Source: CAVPRW01 sp046727435 [NCBI: bacterium] (GTDB lineage Bacteria > Tectomicrobia > Entotheonellia > J063). Taken from it: 15,927 bases of DNA. The DNA lies in assembly GCA_046727435.1 (NCBI GenBank), contig JBKPCR010000129.1, forward strand, positions 1 to 15,927, given 5' to 3'. The translations under genes and the position numbers were made by a program. Shown piece after piece: positions 6,022 to 12,902 of this stretch. The stretch's first letter is position 1, and each line of letters starts with the position of its first letter. A model generated the notes under the pieces. The model was not told the DNA's origin. It did not search any database and saw only the letters and a list, made by a program, of their open reading frames with translations.

Positions 6022-6399
6022 ATGGCCAAGCCATTCAGCCTCCTGCGGGACAAGATGTCGCCGGAGCGGCGGGCCCGCGTCGAGGCACGCGTCCAACAGG
6101 CGATTCAAGACATGGCCTTAGCGGAGTTACGGGCGGCGCGGCACCTCACGCAAGAGCATCTCTCAGACGTGCTCGGTGTCAAGCAATCAGCAGTCTCCAA
6201 GCTGGAACGCCGGACAGATATGTATGTCAGCACCTTGCGCAGCTTCATTAAGGCGATGGGGGGCGACCTGGAAATCCGCGCGGTCTTTCCGGAGGGCGAC
6301 GTGCGGATTACGCAGTTTGAGGCCTTAGCGGAGGAGCAGGAGCACGGACGCCCCTCGTCCGCGGTTGAGCCTGAATCAGGGCATCGCAGCCATCCCTGA
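6022..6399 (+). CDS. higA: HigA-type antitoxin, XRE-family HTH
   Basis: This 125-aa protein carries a Cro/C1-type helix-turn-helix at about residues 34-75: LAELRAARHLTQEHLSDVLG then VKQSAVSKLERRTDMYVSTL, which is the XRE consensus. An N-terminal helix (ERRARVEARVQQAIQDM) precedes it. A dimerising tail follows (IKAMGGDLEIRAVFPEGDV), a signature of the HigA antitoxins that pair with Gp49-like HigB. GGAGGGAG lies upstream of ATG 6022. It should neutralise HigB and repress the operon. The last 25 residues are polar and look like an extension. Its stop codon TGA (6397-6399) is embedded in the SD of the next gene. Confidence 0.9.
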   Translation: MAKPFSLLRDKMSPERRARVEARVQQAIQDMALAELRAARHLTQEHLSDVLGVKQSAVSKLERRTDMYVSTLRSFIKAMGGDLEIRAVFPEGDVRITQFEALAEEQEHGRPSSAVEPESGHRSHP

Positions 6400-6409
6400 G
6401 GAGAACCGC

Positions 6410-6622
6410 ATGGCCGATGATTTCGCGGCTCACTGCCTGCGGGCGATGCGCGCCGTGGCGCGGGAGAGCGGCCATGTTTCGGCCTATCCGGACACCCCGG
6501 AGGGACGACGCGCCGCCCTGCGCCAGCAGTTGCGCACTATTGACGACTTTCCGGCGTGGGGCAGCGATTTTCAGGGCAACCTGGTCTTGGCGGAGCTGCG
6601 ACGGTTACGCGCGGAGGTCTAA
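6410..6622 (+). CDS. Unknown 70-aa protein, third gene of the hig operon
   Basis: The SD TGAGGAG overlaps the higA stop and sits 6 nt before ATG 6410, so this cistron is probably translated from the higBA message. The product is helical and hydrophilic, with Ala/Arg-rich helices at residues 1-20 and 30-45 and at the end (NLVLAELRRLRAEV). A Trp and several Asp residues lie in the middle (IDDFPAWGSDF). I do not recognise the family. A longer frame from ATG 6365 exists, but its extra 15 residues overlap higA and lack an SD. It may be an accessory of the toxin-antitoxin unit or an unrelated passenger. Confidence 0.55.
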   Translation: MADDFAAHCLRAMRAVARESGHVSAYPDTPEGRRAALRQQLRTIDDFPAWGSDFQGNLVLAELRRLRAEV

Positions 6623-6660
6623 ATTCGCCTGGCTCTCCTCCTTTTTACCTCGCCGACGCG

Positions 6661-6729
6661 AACACGTTGCTGCGCTATGCCCGTGTGGAGCCGAATCCGA
6701 TGGCGGATCTGCTGGCACTACTGCTATAG
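6661..6729 (+). pseudogene. Orphan C-terminal tail resembling the one at 2703-2765
   Basis: This frame reads NTLLRYARVEPNPMADLLAL then LL and TAG at 6727-6729. It shares LLRYA-V and an A-D-x-L-x-LL pattern, and clear nucleotide similarity, with the tail downstream of the selC fragment. No complete gene can be built upstream; the frame is open from a GTG around 6556 but overlaps the 70-aa gene. It may be the end of a former recombinase or of another shared gene. Confidence 0.2.
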
Positions 6730-6767
6730 CCTACTGCCTCTGTGGGGGTGATTGATGGAGGGGGTAA

Positions 6768-7139
6768 CTGTCATTCCGAGACTTCGTAACCGATCATCTT
6801 AGCCTGATCAAGGCAGATGGCCGCCGCTGGGACGATATAGCGGCCAGTGTACAGACACGGAAGATTTTCATCGAAGATGCGCAGCTACCAATCGAAGAGG
6901 GTGACATTATTGAGCGACGTCTCCCCAATAGCCTTACTGAGCGCTACATGGTGCTCGATCAGGGGTTTCACGGGACATGGCAGGGCTTACCTGCGCACTA
7001 CCAGGAGGTAGCTCGAATATGGACACGCACTCGTCGAAATAGTCGCTTTCCTCAAGTGGACGTGTACTTTCTCTCTGACGAGAGGATACTCCCTCAAATA
7101 CTTCTCGATGGCACCGTGCGAGTGATTGGACAATTTTAG
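6768..7139 (+). CDS. Unknown 123-aa protein with probable CTG start
   Basis: The frame is open from just after TAA 6765-6767 to TAG 7137-7139. The first ATG (6948) would drop about half of what reads as one continuous domain. CTG 6768 lies 6 nt after a strong SD (GGAGG, 6757-6761), and no ATG, GTG or TTG lies in frame before 6948. The N-terminal part runs SFRDFVTDHLSLIKADG, then RRWDDIAASV, KIFIEDAQLPIEEGDIIER and RYMVLDQGFH. It resembles small hypothetical proteins I have seen starting 'M-S-x-R-D', often in mobile regions; function unknown. The IS element begins at the G of its stop codon. If CTG is not used, translation could begin at 6948 and give 63 aa, or the gene could be inactive. Confidence 0.6.
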   Translation: MSFRDFVTDHLSLIKADGRRWDDIAASVQTRKIFIEDAQLPIEEGDIIERRLPNSLTERYMVLDQGFHGTWQGLPAHYQEVARIWTRTRRNSRFPQVDVYFLSDERILPQILLDGTVRVIGQF

Positions 7140-7155
7140 GCTGTGTTGACGAATT
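7139..7155 (+). repeat. Left inverted repeat of the IS
   Basis: GGCTGTGTTGACGAATT, a perfect inverted match to 7992-8008. The TA duplication precedes it at 7137-7138. Confidence 0.95.
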
Positions 7156-7208
7156 CCGGGTTCAATTGTACGTTACCCTCCGTCATCTCATGATGGAGGG
7201 AACAGCTC

Positions 7209-7993
7209 ATGTCAGTACGCCTACTCCTGACGGACAACGCTTGGGAACAAATCGCTACGATCCTTGCGTTGGTCAAGCACCCCGCGGGTAGCCCGCCCGT
7301 GCGCAGTGATCGGATGTTCATCGAAGCGGTCCTCTCTGTGGCCCGCACCGGCATGCCCTGGGGTGATATGCCTGCAGAGTTTGGCCGCTGGGATGCCGTC
7401 TATCACCGCTGCCGCCGCTGGGAAAGTCGGGGTGTGTGGCGCTACCTGTGGGACCACTGACAACGCGAAGCGTTCAACGGGGCTCAAGACCTCGTCATTG
7501 ACTCGACGATGGTGCGCGCCCATCCGCATGCGGCCGGGGCGTTAAAAAAAACGGCGGCCAAGCGGCCCAGGCTTTGGGACGCTCTCGGGGTGGATTTTCC
7601 ACCACAATCCCTGCTGGCTCTAGAGACGAAACGACCGGTGTGTCGTTCGTCCTCACCGGTGGCCAACGCCATGATGCCCTGGGCTTCGATGCCATCTGTG
7701 CGCAACTGCCCCAAGAACAGGTGCTAGAACAGACGCGCATGGACCGAGGCTATGACAGTCATCACATGCGCCACTCTCTCCAAGCACAGGGCATTACCCC
7801 GGTGATCCCCCCGAAGAACAACCGGAAGGAGCCCCTGCACTCTGCTGAAGCACAGGACAAATGACGCGAGAAAGTGGAGCGCTTTTTCAACCACTGAAAG
7901 CAGTTTCGCCGTATGGCTACGCGCGATGACAAACTGAGCAAGTGCTTTCTCGCATTCCTGCATCTCACAGCCGTATGGTTGATGGTTAAATAA
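7209..7993 (+). pseudogene. Broken IS5-family transposase (frameshift site plus three in-frame TGA)
   Basis: Part 1 (7209-7460) carries the IS5 N-terminal domain (LTDNAWEQIATIL, the PVRSDRMFIEAVL helix, RTGMPWGDMPAEF, VYHRCRRW). After TGA 7458-7460 the same frame continues with DLVIDSTMVRAHPHA, the first catalytic Asp region. A run of eight A (7544-7551) is the expected -1 slippage site. The second frame resumes with GGQAAQALGRSRGGFST, LTGGQRHD, the RGYDS second-Asp block, PPKNNRKEP and KVERFFN, the Glu region, then KQFRRMATR, and stops at TAA 7991-7993. Two more TGA codons interrupt it, at 7862-7864 and 7895-7897. The segment between RGGFST and LTGGQ is unusual (IPAGSRDETT), perhaps locally altered. 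Family assignment is firm. The TGA codons make it inactive unless read through. Confidence 0.9.
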
Positions 7994-8008
7994 TTCGTCA
8001 ACACAGCC
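7992..8008 (-). repeat. Right inverted repeat of the IS
   Basis: The complement of the left repeat, perfect over 17 bp and followed by TA at 8009-8010. Confidence 0.95.
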
Positions 8009-8010
8009 TA

Positions 8011-8240
8011 GTTCAGGGAAGAGAAGGTTCTGAAGTGTTCGGCCGAACAGGTGATTGGCCGTAAGGCAACCACCACTCGGGAGGCAAGGAAAGGCTAGAT
8101 GACGCTATCTGCCGTGAGGGACAGTCATAGGCCACCCATGGCCATCACGATCACGTGGTCATGCTTCTGGCATGTGCACAGCGACGGTGTGATGTGATCG
8201 CGCAGACGCCATGATGTGCCTGAGCCGCGACACGTCGGGG
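8011..8240. other. Intergenic stretch after the IS with no gene
   Basis: No convincing coding frame is seen on either strand between the IS and the end of the SYLF gene. Short frames end within about 30 codons and lack ribosome-binding sites. It probably contains the far flank of the sequence the IS entered and the 3' region of the SYLF gene. Confidence 0.4.
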
Positions 8241-8981
8241 TTACCTCTTGCCGGAGGCCTTGGTGACGGCCGCGATGAGGCCGGCCGCGTGAGGCGTACT
8301 CACGGTCCGGCGCACGAGGATGTCGGCAGGTTCGACGTCCTTCCCATAATAGGCGCGATTCCAATCGCTGCGGACGGCGATGACCGCACCGTCCACCGAG
8401 ATGCCACCATAGAGCCCTTTCGCACGCGAGAACGCGATGATATCGGCACTGAGGGCGGCTGTGGCGGCCGAGGCCCCCGCACCGACGGGGCCTAGCGCGA
8501 CACTCGCGTCAGCCCCAAGTTTGACCGTACTGCCCAGCATGGCTGACACGCCACGTTCAGTCATGGCCAGCAACACGACCTCGGACGCTTCCCCGCCGAT
8601 TTGCAGGCCGAAGCTGACACTCCCAATCGTATAAAAGGCCGGTCCGCTCCACGGCTTCCCCGGATCTTCACGTGCCAGGAACACCCCGCTGCCGCCCGAG
8701 GCGCCGACAATGAAGGCGCCCTTCAAGACTTGTGGGGCGATGAACACGCCTCGGGCCTTGGTCATGAGGTCGCGAATCGCCTCGATCTCGTGATCCGCCA
8801 TGAAACTCTCGATGATCAACTGGGATTTTTCCACAAGTTGCCTGGCCTCAAGCGCCTCATCCGCCGCCAAGGGTAGTGTAGCCGTGACCACCAACGCCAG
8901 CGTGAGAAAGCAGGCCAGGAGCCCTCTCGCCACCACATCCGATCGCGCCATGCGACGTGGTCCTGCGTGAGACCATGCCAT
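8241..8981 (-). CDS. Secreted SYLF-domain (Ysc84-type) lipid-binding protein
   Basis: The product is 246 aa. Residues 1-40 contain a basic head and a hydrophobic core (GLLACFLTLALVVTATLPLA) ending LAADEA, which reads as a Sec signal peptide, so the mature protein is periplasmic or exported. The rest is a SYLF domain (DUF500/Ysc84): ARGVFIAPQVLKGAFIVG then GASGGSGVFL, the GPAFYTIGSVSFGLQIGGE block, the VVLLAMTERGVSAML block, KLGADASVALGP, and AFSRAKGLYGGISVDGA near the end, then WNRAYYG. SYLF domains bind phosphoinositides in eukaryotes; bacterial roles are unsettled, with outer-membrane or lipid contact suspected. I chose ATG 8979-8981 because GAGGAG lies 6 nt upstream and it starts just before the signal peptide; the frame stays open to 9386 but the extension looks non-coding. 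It is the most intact gene in its neighbourhood. Confidence 0.9.
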   Translation of the reverse strand: MAWSHAGPRRMARSDVVARGLLACFLTLALVVTATLPLAADEALEARQLVEKSQLIIESFMADHEIEAIRDLMTKARGVFIAPQVLKGAFIVGASGGSGVFLAREDPGKPWSGPAFYTIGSVSFGLQIGGEASEVVLLAMTERGVSAMLGSTVKLGADASVALGPVGAGASAATAALSADIIAFSRAKGLYGGISVDGAVIAVRSDWNRAYYGKDVEPADILVRRTVSTPHAAGLIAAVTKASGKR

Positions 8982-9368
8982 ATCACTCTCCTCTGGAGTA
9001 TGTAGAGACCTATGGTCGAACATCGGGAAGTGACCCGAGACATACGAGCGATACCATACCATAGAGCGCACCGCTCGATCAACGATCATGGCCGAGCAGT
9101 GGCCCATGTTGCGGCGATGATGCGCACGTCGGGATGATCGAAAACCAGGGTGGCGAACGCGCGGGAGTCGTCCTGCTGCGCGGATGAGGCCTGTCGCTGC
9201 CTGAATCTCAAAAACACTCAAAATGAAAAGCTGACGAAGAGGGGACGGCCGTGCAGGCCTCCCCTCGAGACTCAAAGGATGTTCTTTGCTAATTAGAGGT
9301 ATATCATGCAGCACACCAGTATTAGGGTCGGACAACGTCTCATAAACTAGGACGGGACCAGAGGATAT
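8982..9368. other. Intergenic region upstream of the SYLF gene, possible gene tail inside
   Basis: This roughly 390-bp stretch has no complete gene. It should hold the SYLF promoter on the minus strand. On that strand a frame ending in TGA at 9086-9088 reads QQDDSRAFATLVFDHPDVRI followed by IAATWATARP. This looks like the natural C-terminus of a lost protein, but it cannot be extended upstream of about 9215 and I cannot identify it. Confidence 0.35.
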
Positions 9369-9539
9369 GTGGCGCTGAACAGTCAAGGAACAGGAGTGTT
9401 CGGCCTGGGAGAATCGTTCCTGGTGGAGTGGTTGGGACTCGATGGCAAAACGGTCGAGGACGCCGAATATTACACTCTTGAGAAGCTTGAAGAAGACGAG
9501 ATCAAATTCGGAAGGGGCATCATGCCATGGGCACAGTAG
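9369..9539 (+). CDS. Possible small 56-aa acidic protein (GTG start)
   Basis: GTG 9369 follows GAGG by 4 nt, and the frame runs to TAG 9537-9539 after an in-frame TAG at 9348-9350. The product begins ALNSQGTGVFGLGESFLVEW and has an acidic helix (EYYTLEKLEEDEIKFGRG). It looks like a folded fragment with good codon use. It could be the end of a longer, truncated gene whose front has been lost. The following gene begins within about 16 bases on the same strand, so the two may form a pair. Family not recognised. Confidence 0.4.
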   Translation: MALNSQGTGVFGLGESFLVEWLGLDGKTVEDAEYYTLEKLEEDEIKFGRGIMPWAQ

Positions 9540-9554
9540 GTGGGGATGGTAGCG

Positions 9555-9878
9555 ATGAAGGCAACCGCCATTGAGGTGGATTTTCGGTACTCATCGGACC
9601 AACTGCATGCGCTGTTCGATCTGGCTCGCACCGAGGACGTCGAGAAGGGCGGGCGGTATGATGCACGCTCCGGAGCAATTAACATCTATACGCATCCCTG
9701 GAACACGGTGACGATGCAGGAAGAGAGCACGCTCATGGGCTCAATCTATGCCTTTTGGGCGGAGGAGAACCGGCTCTGGCAGGTTGAGATCGAGGAGGGA
9801 TTTTCCCTTGAGGATCTGCTGGTGGAGCTGGGGACGTTTGAGGAGAAAGCGATTGGGACGAAGGTGCACGGGTGGTAA
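9555..9878 (+). CDS. Unknown 107-aa acidic protein
   Basis: ATG 9555 is preferred because AGGTGGGG sits 9 nt upstream. GTG 9540 and ATG 9546 are earlier in-frame options that would overlap that site. The product alternates strands and helices: VDFRYSSDQLHALFDLARTE, GGRYDARSGAINIYTH, YAFWAEENRLWQVEIEEGFS, then LEDLLVELGTFEEKAIGTK. It has no transmembrane segment or signal peptide. The Trp-rich, acidic, single-domain character and the neighbouring small gene resemble immunity or accessory proteins of mobile regions, but nothing specific is recognised. Coding quality is good and the frame covers the only sensible reading of this stretch. Confidence 0.65.
   Translation: MKATAIEVDFRYSSDQLHALFDLARTEDVEKGGRYDARSGAINIYTHPWNTVTMQEESTLMGSIYAFWAEENRLWQVEIEEGFSLEDLLVELGTFEEKAIGTKVHGW
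9678..9696 (+). repeat. 19-bp near-repeat, copy 1 (inside the 107-aa gene)
   Basis: ATTAACATCTATACGCATC matches 10821-10839 with one mismatch and in the same orientation. Here it encodes INIYT within the 107-aa gene. Confidence 0.5.
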
Positions 9879-10065
9879 GGACTGACAATTTTTCCCTAAA
9901 CAGTGGATTGCGAGTTGCCCTGGGTAGTGTGTTCGGGGTTTTTGTTTCTCTGAACGGGCGGTTGGGGTATAGTTGCCAGTTTTTGAGGATCGTTATAACT
10001 GTGGAATAGACTCCTTCAATATTTATTAGCTGGAATCGTTCCATGGTCGATACTGTAGGCGAAAG

Positions 10066-10554
10066 TTATGCAAACCACAACACGTTAGAACTTGCCTGAG
10101 AGCAGATGCCGAACAGTTGGTAGCGCGAGGAAGGGCCGAGCAGTCTGTCGTGCACCCTGGGCTGAGGGAGCGCTTCCGGGAGCTTCCCGTCGATGCACTC
10201 CTGTCGACGTGGCTTCCGCCCTGCGCCTCATGTGGAACGGGGATGATTGTTGACGTAGAGGACAAGGTCAGAGAGGCGACCCAGGAGGATATCGTTGTTT
10301 TCGACCGCGCTCTGGTTCCGGCAGTCCTCGCGCATGGCGCCGCGCTGGAAGGTATCTTTCCGCTCGATGGTGTCCTGGAACGAGATACTGCACTTCGTCG
10401 GTTTGATATCCCATATGTGCTTTACCCTTCACGCGCTTCGCTTGGGAGGCACGCCGGACTCGGACCGCGCCGCTGGTGGCGGGATCGGAAATTTCATCCT
10501 GACTCCCGCCACACTTGAGGCTTCGTCGGTCCAGCAACCACCGAAGTGCGCCAT
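10066..10554 (-). pseudogene. Possible decayed gene of unknown family
   Basis: A single minus-strand frame from ATG 10552-10554 to TAA 10066-10068 (163 codons) is interrupted only by TGA at 10429-10431 and at 10228-10230. The middle segment reads SISFQDTIERKDTFQRGAMR then NNDILLGRLSDLVLYVNNHP. In that segment the third codon positions are strongly G/C and the second positions are A/T-rich, as in coding sequence. The opposite strand has an open frame (10117-10518) with equally ordinary composition, so the coding strand is not settled. No family is recognised. Confidence 0.25.
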
Positions 10555-10966
10555 CTAGCCCCGGCATGCAGGCGCTGCAATACGGGTTGCCACAGCCCTC
10601 GGCGAGCCCCCGCGAGTCGCCTGAATTCCCTACCAGACTATAAGAAGTCGTGGCCGTGCTTGCGCGGGTAATGTGCTCTAGAACACAGAAAAGTTATGAG
10701 GTCTGACCGCAGCCTCACTCCTCTCTCGCGGACCAGGTCCCAATCTGTGGACTAGATGTGCGGATACACTACACGTGTGCCCCCGATACCTGCGAGTGCC
10801 TCGTGGACTCATAAATCCGTATTAACATCTATACGTATCTCAGACTATTCTGGCATGTGTGCCCATTACTGCCGAAAAGACGGGTTTTCGCTACGTATGA
10901 AGCCAAAGACGCCTTAGTTACCTTGGAAAAGGTGCTTGTCCCCTCCTTCTGGGTATCCAGCCTCCT
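10555..10966. other. Gene-free stretch with a 19-bp near-repeat
   Basis: No convincing frame on either strand. Bases 10821-10839 repeat 9678-9696 with one mismatch. A short hairpin (CGAAAA/TTTTCG, about 10873-10890) is present without a T tract. The frame from about 10821 to 10950 contains FATYEAKDALVTLEKVL, which could be a degraded coding fragment. Confidence 0.35.
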
Positions 10967-11451
10967 CTACCACAATTTTTCCAATAACTGTGGATACAGT
11001 TGCTGGACTTGTTCGAAGAGAGGTGAGTCGATATGAGCCTGGTACAGGGTTTTCAGCGTTGGCAGCTGTTCAAGCGTCAAGCCCGTGGCCCCTTACAATT
11101 GAGCTCTCCAGAGGCTCGCCCCCTGCAGCTGCGCTTCACTGAGGTCCGCCCCCGCAAGTCTGTTTTCTCCAGATTCAGAGGCTGCTTCTCTCCACATCCA
11201 TAGGTATAAGTACGCCGCCCAAGCACTGTGAGAACCGCCTGGATATCAACTGCCAGCTGGGGAGGTGGTTGGTTTGGCGTGCCTGGCGATTCTTCCTGCG
11301 GGGATTGCTCGCACTTCATGGGTTGCGCGTCTTTCTTAGGAGGCCAGGGCGCATTTTCGCGAATATAGGCCATCAGGACTTCCATGATCGGCCAGTGGTC
11401 GTTTTTCGAGTCCCTAGCAACCCGTTCCAGGGGATGTATCCCCCTTCTCGC
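10967..11451 (-). pseudogene. Pentapeptide-repeat protein pseudogene (5' truncated, frameshifted)
   Basis: The remnant reads, from about 11448 down, RRGIHPLERVARDSKNDHWP then IMEVLMAYIRENAPWPP, a Pro-rich linker, DIQAVLTVLGRRTY, and LNLEKTDLRG. There the frame breaks at a G5 run (11149-11153); one extra G would continue it as ADLSEAQLQGASLWRAQL, the pentapeptide repeats. An in-frame TAA (11093-11095) follows, and beyond it the natural C-terminus LTLEQLPTLKTLYQAHIDSP ends at TAG 10967-10969. Family knowledge: the 'GIYALERIA.DS..DHW.IMEVL.AY.R..APW' block precedes the A(D/N)LXX repeats in membrane-associated pentapeptide proteins. The usual N-terminal membrane segments are missing, with a break near 11450. 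One frameshift, one stop and a lost 5' end make it clearly non-functional. Confidence 0.75.
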
Positions 11452-11536
11452 CGATGTGAGGCGGTGACCGCGTGGTCCGCATAGCTACCATTGGTGCTGG
11501 TCGCGAGGTCCTCGCGCGCGTGGCACCGCACCGCCG

Positions 11537-12359
11537 TTACTTCACGCCCACCCGGACACGGTAGCTGACGTACCAAGGCAGACCACCGCGACCGAGGGTC
11601 TGGTCCGCCGCCCGCCGGAATGCCTCTAAGCCGAGGGCCTCCTCCTCCAACCCCAGGTCGAGCACGGGGGCCACCTCCCGCAGCGTCAGGGCGAAGCCCA
11701 CCCAGCGCTCGGCCGTGCATGGCTCGGTGTGGTGCAGCAGCAGCTCCTTCATGTACCGAAACTGTCGACTCTCCTGCAGGCGACGGAGGTGGTCGGCCTT
11801 CTCCCACTCCTGAATCCCCGGCGGGACCGCGTAGGCCCTCCGGAGCTGGCGCACCCGCGCCATGAAGGTAACGAACGCCTGCTCCGCTTCCCAATGGACC
11901 GTGGGCAACAAATCGTAATCGTAGGTGGCAAAAACCCCGCCGGGCCGCAAGATCCGCGCGACTTCAGCGAAGGTGCTCACGGGCTCCATCCAGTGGAGCG
12001 ATTGCGCGCAGGTGATGAGGTCAGCCACGCCGTCCGGGAGCCCGGTGTGCTTGGCGGACGCGTCGTGGAAGGCGACATGCGGGAACTGATAGCGGGCCTC
12101 CGCGGTCCGCCGCATCGCCTCCAGTGGCTCGACGCCGATCACCCTCCGGGCCCGCTCGGCCCACACCGCCGTCGACAGGCCCGTGCCTCTGCCGAGATCG
12201 ACCACAAGCCTTAGGGCAGGGGTCTGGATGAACTGACAGAGCAGTTCCAGGAGGGCTGGGGGGGGCGGGACGGTACGCGTCATAGCGCGCAGCGAACCCG
12301 GGCTGCGTGTATCCCGAGCGTTGGGCATTCACCCGCGGGTCGTATGAGGGAGCCTGCAT
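11537..12359 (-). pseudogene. Class I SAM-dependent methyltransferase split by a one-base homopolymer indel
   Basis: From ATG 12357-12359 (AAGGAG 6 nt upstream) the first frame gives SGYTQPGFAARYDAYRPAPP. At eight G on the plus strand (12258-12265) the frame is lost. The next frame carries on with ALLELLCQFIQTPALRLVVD, the SAM motif I DLGRGTG, the VIGVEPLEAMRR motif II and HDASAKHTGLPDGVADLITC, then SLHWMEP, VARILRPGGVFATYDYDLLP and a helical tail to TAA 11537-11539. Removing one base from the run would give a normal 273-aa protein of the Methyltransf_11 kind, where 'ARYDAYRP.YP..L...L' is a common N-terminus. Motif I has Arg where Cys is usual. Either the gene is newly inactivated, phase-variable at the run, or the base count is a sequencing error. 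Substrate unknown. Confidence 0.8.
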
Positions 12360-12536
12360 CACGGTCTCCTTGGAGGGCCAGCCGCCGCACAGGGTACGCC
12401 GTTTCTCCGGACGGGGCGGGCATCATGGCGGGTCCAAACGGCATCTTCCACGCGTACCTGGCTGGATCCATTCACTCGCACAGGCGGATGTTGTGGATCA
12501 TTGGCCCATGCGTACCACTGTTGGGGGGGATGTGCC

Positions 12537-12773
12537 TCATCTGCGCACACGTATGAACGGGCCCTCCCCTTGTCCAAGATGGATCTCATCGTATCCCCCT
12601 CCTTTAAAACAGGTGGCTTTGTGTTTCAGCTGAAAGCCGAGGGACATGCCGAAGGCAATGACCCATTCGAGGAACGCCTTACCATCGCCAAGCAGCTGGA
12701 AGTACGTCGCTTCGCTCCGGAAATCGACGGTGATGGTGCGGTTCTCTCGCATCGGTTTAACCGCTGTGCCCAT
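12537..12773 (-). pseudogene. Truncated transposase-type N-terminus (DUF6431-like)
   Basis: The 78-codon frame contains RTITVDFRSEATYFQLLGDG, KAFLEWVIAFGMSLGFQLKH and KATC. I associate this block with the front of a transposase-like family (DUF6431), in which it is normally followed by Cys/His residues and a longer catalytic part. Here the sequence changes abruptly after KATC to a Gly-rich unrelated tail and stops at 12537, so only the first part remains. AGGGGTG lies 5-6 nt before ATG 12771-12773, so a short peptide may still be made. The family match is from memory and covers about 55 residues. Confidence 0.4.
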
Positions 12774-12902
12774 GTGTCACCCCTATGTCATCAGGTCCCA
12801 GCAGTTGAGACGACACAATAGGGGTGAGACGTTGAAATCTCACGACAATCGTGAAGGGCTCAGGGTGTTGCCACTAAAAGCGATGGAATGTGCATTTTCT
12901 TT

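Larger units (their letters stand above)
7139..8008 (+). mobile_element. IS5-family insertion sequence (IS427-like), 870 bp
   Basis: Perfect 17-bp terminal inverted repeats (GGCTGTGTTGACGAATT at 7139-7155, its complement at 7992-8008) bound the element. A TA target duplication (7137-7138 and 8009-8010) flanks it. One transposase region fills the interior, with a frameshift site at an A8 run, which is the organisation of the IS427 group of IS5. Length, repeats and duplication agree with that group. Complete ends suggest fairly recent insertion, but the transposase is damaged, so the copy should be non-autonomous. Confidence 0.92.

Noticed and set aside
7209-7993. Idea that the in-frame TGA codons of the transposase encode selenocysteine
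   Set aside because: The tRNA-Sec here is only a fragment, no SECIS-like element was seen, and IS5 transposases have no Sec positions; decay is simpler.
8982-9386. Upstream extension of the SYLF frame to a start at 9386
   Set aside because: The extra 135 residues look non-coding and would bury the signal peptide; GAGGAG precedes the ATG at 8981.
10117-10518. 133-codon plus-strand frame
   Set aside because: No SD worth noting, no recognisable domain, and the opposite strand has equal or better coding composition. Not reported as a gene.
11373-11894. 173-codon minus-strand frame overlapping the methyltransferase
   Set aside because: A Gly/Arg/Pro-rich shadow of the methyltransferase and of the pentapeptide pseudogene in another frame.
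12359-12589. 76-codon minus-strand frame upstream of the methyltransferase
   Set aside because: Low-complexity Arg/Pro-rich reading with no family resemblance; probably a GC-driven open frame.
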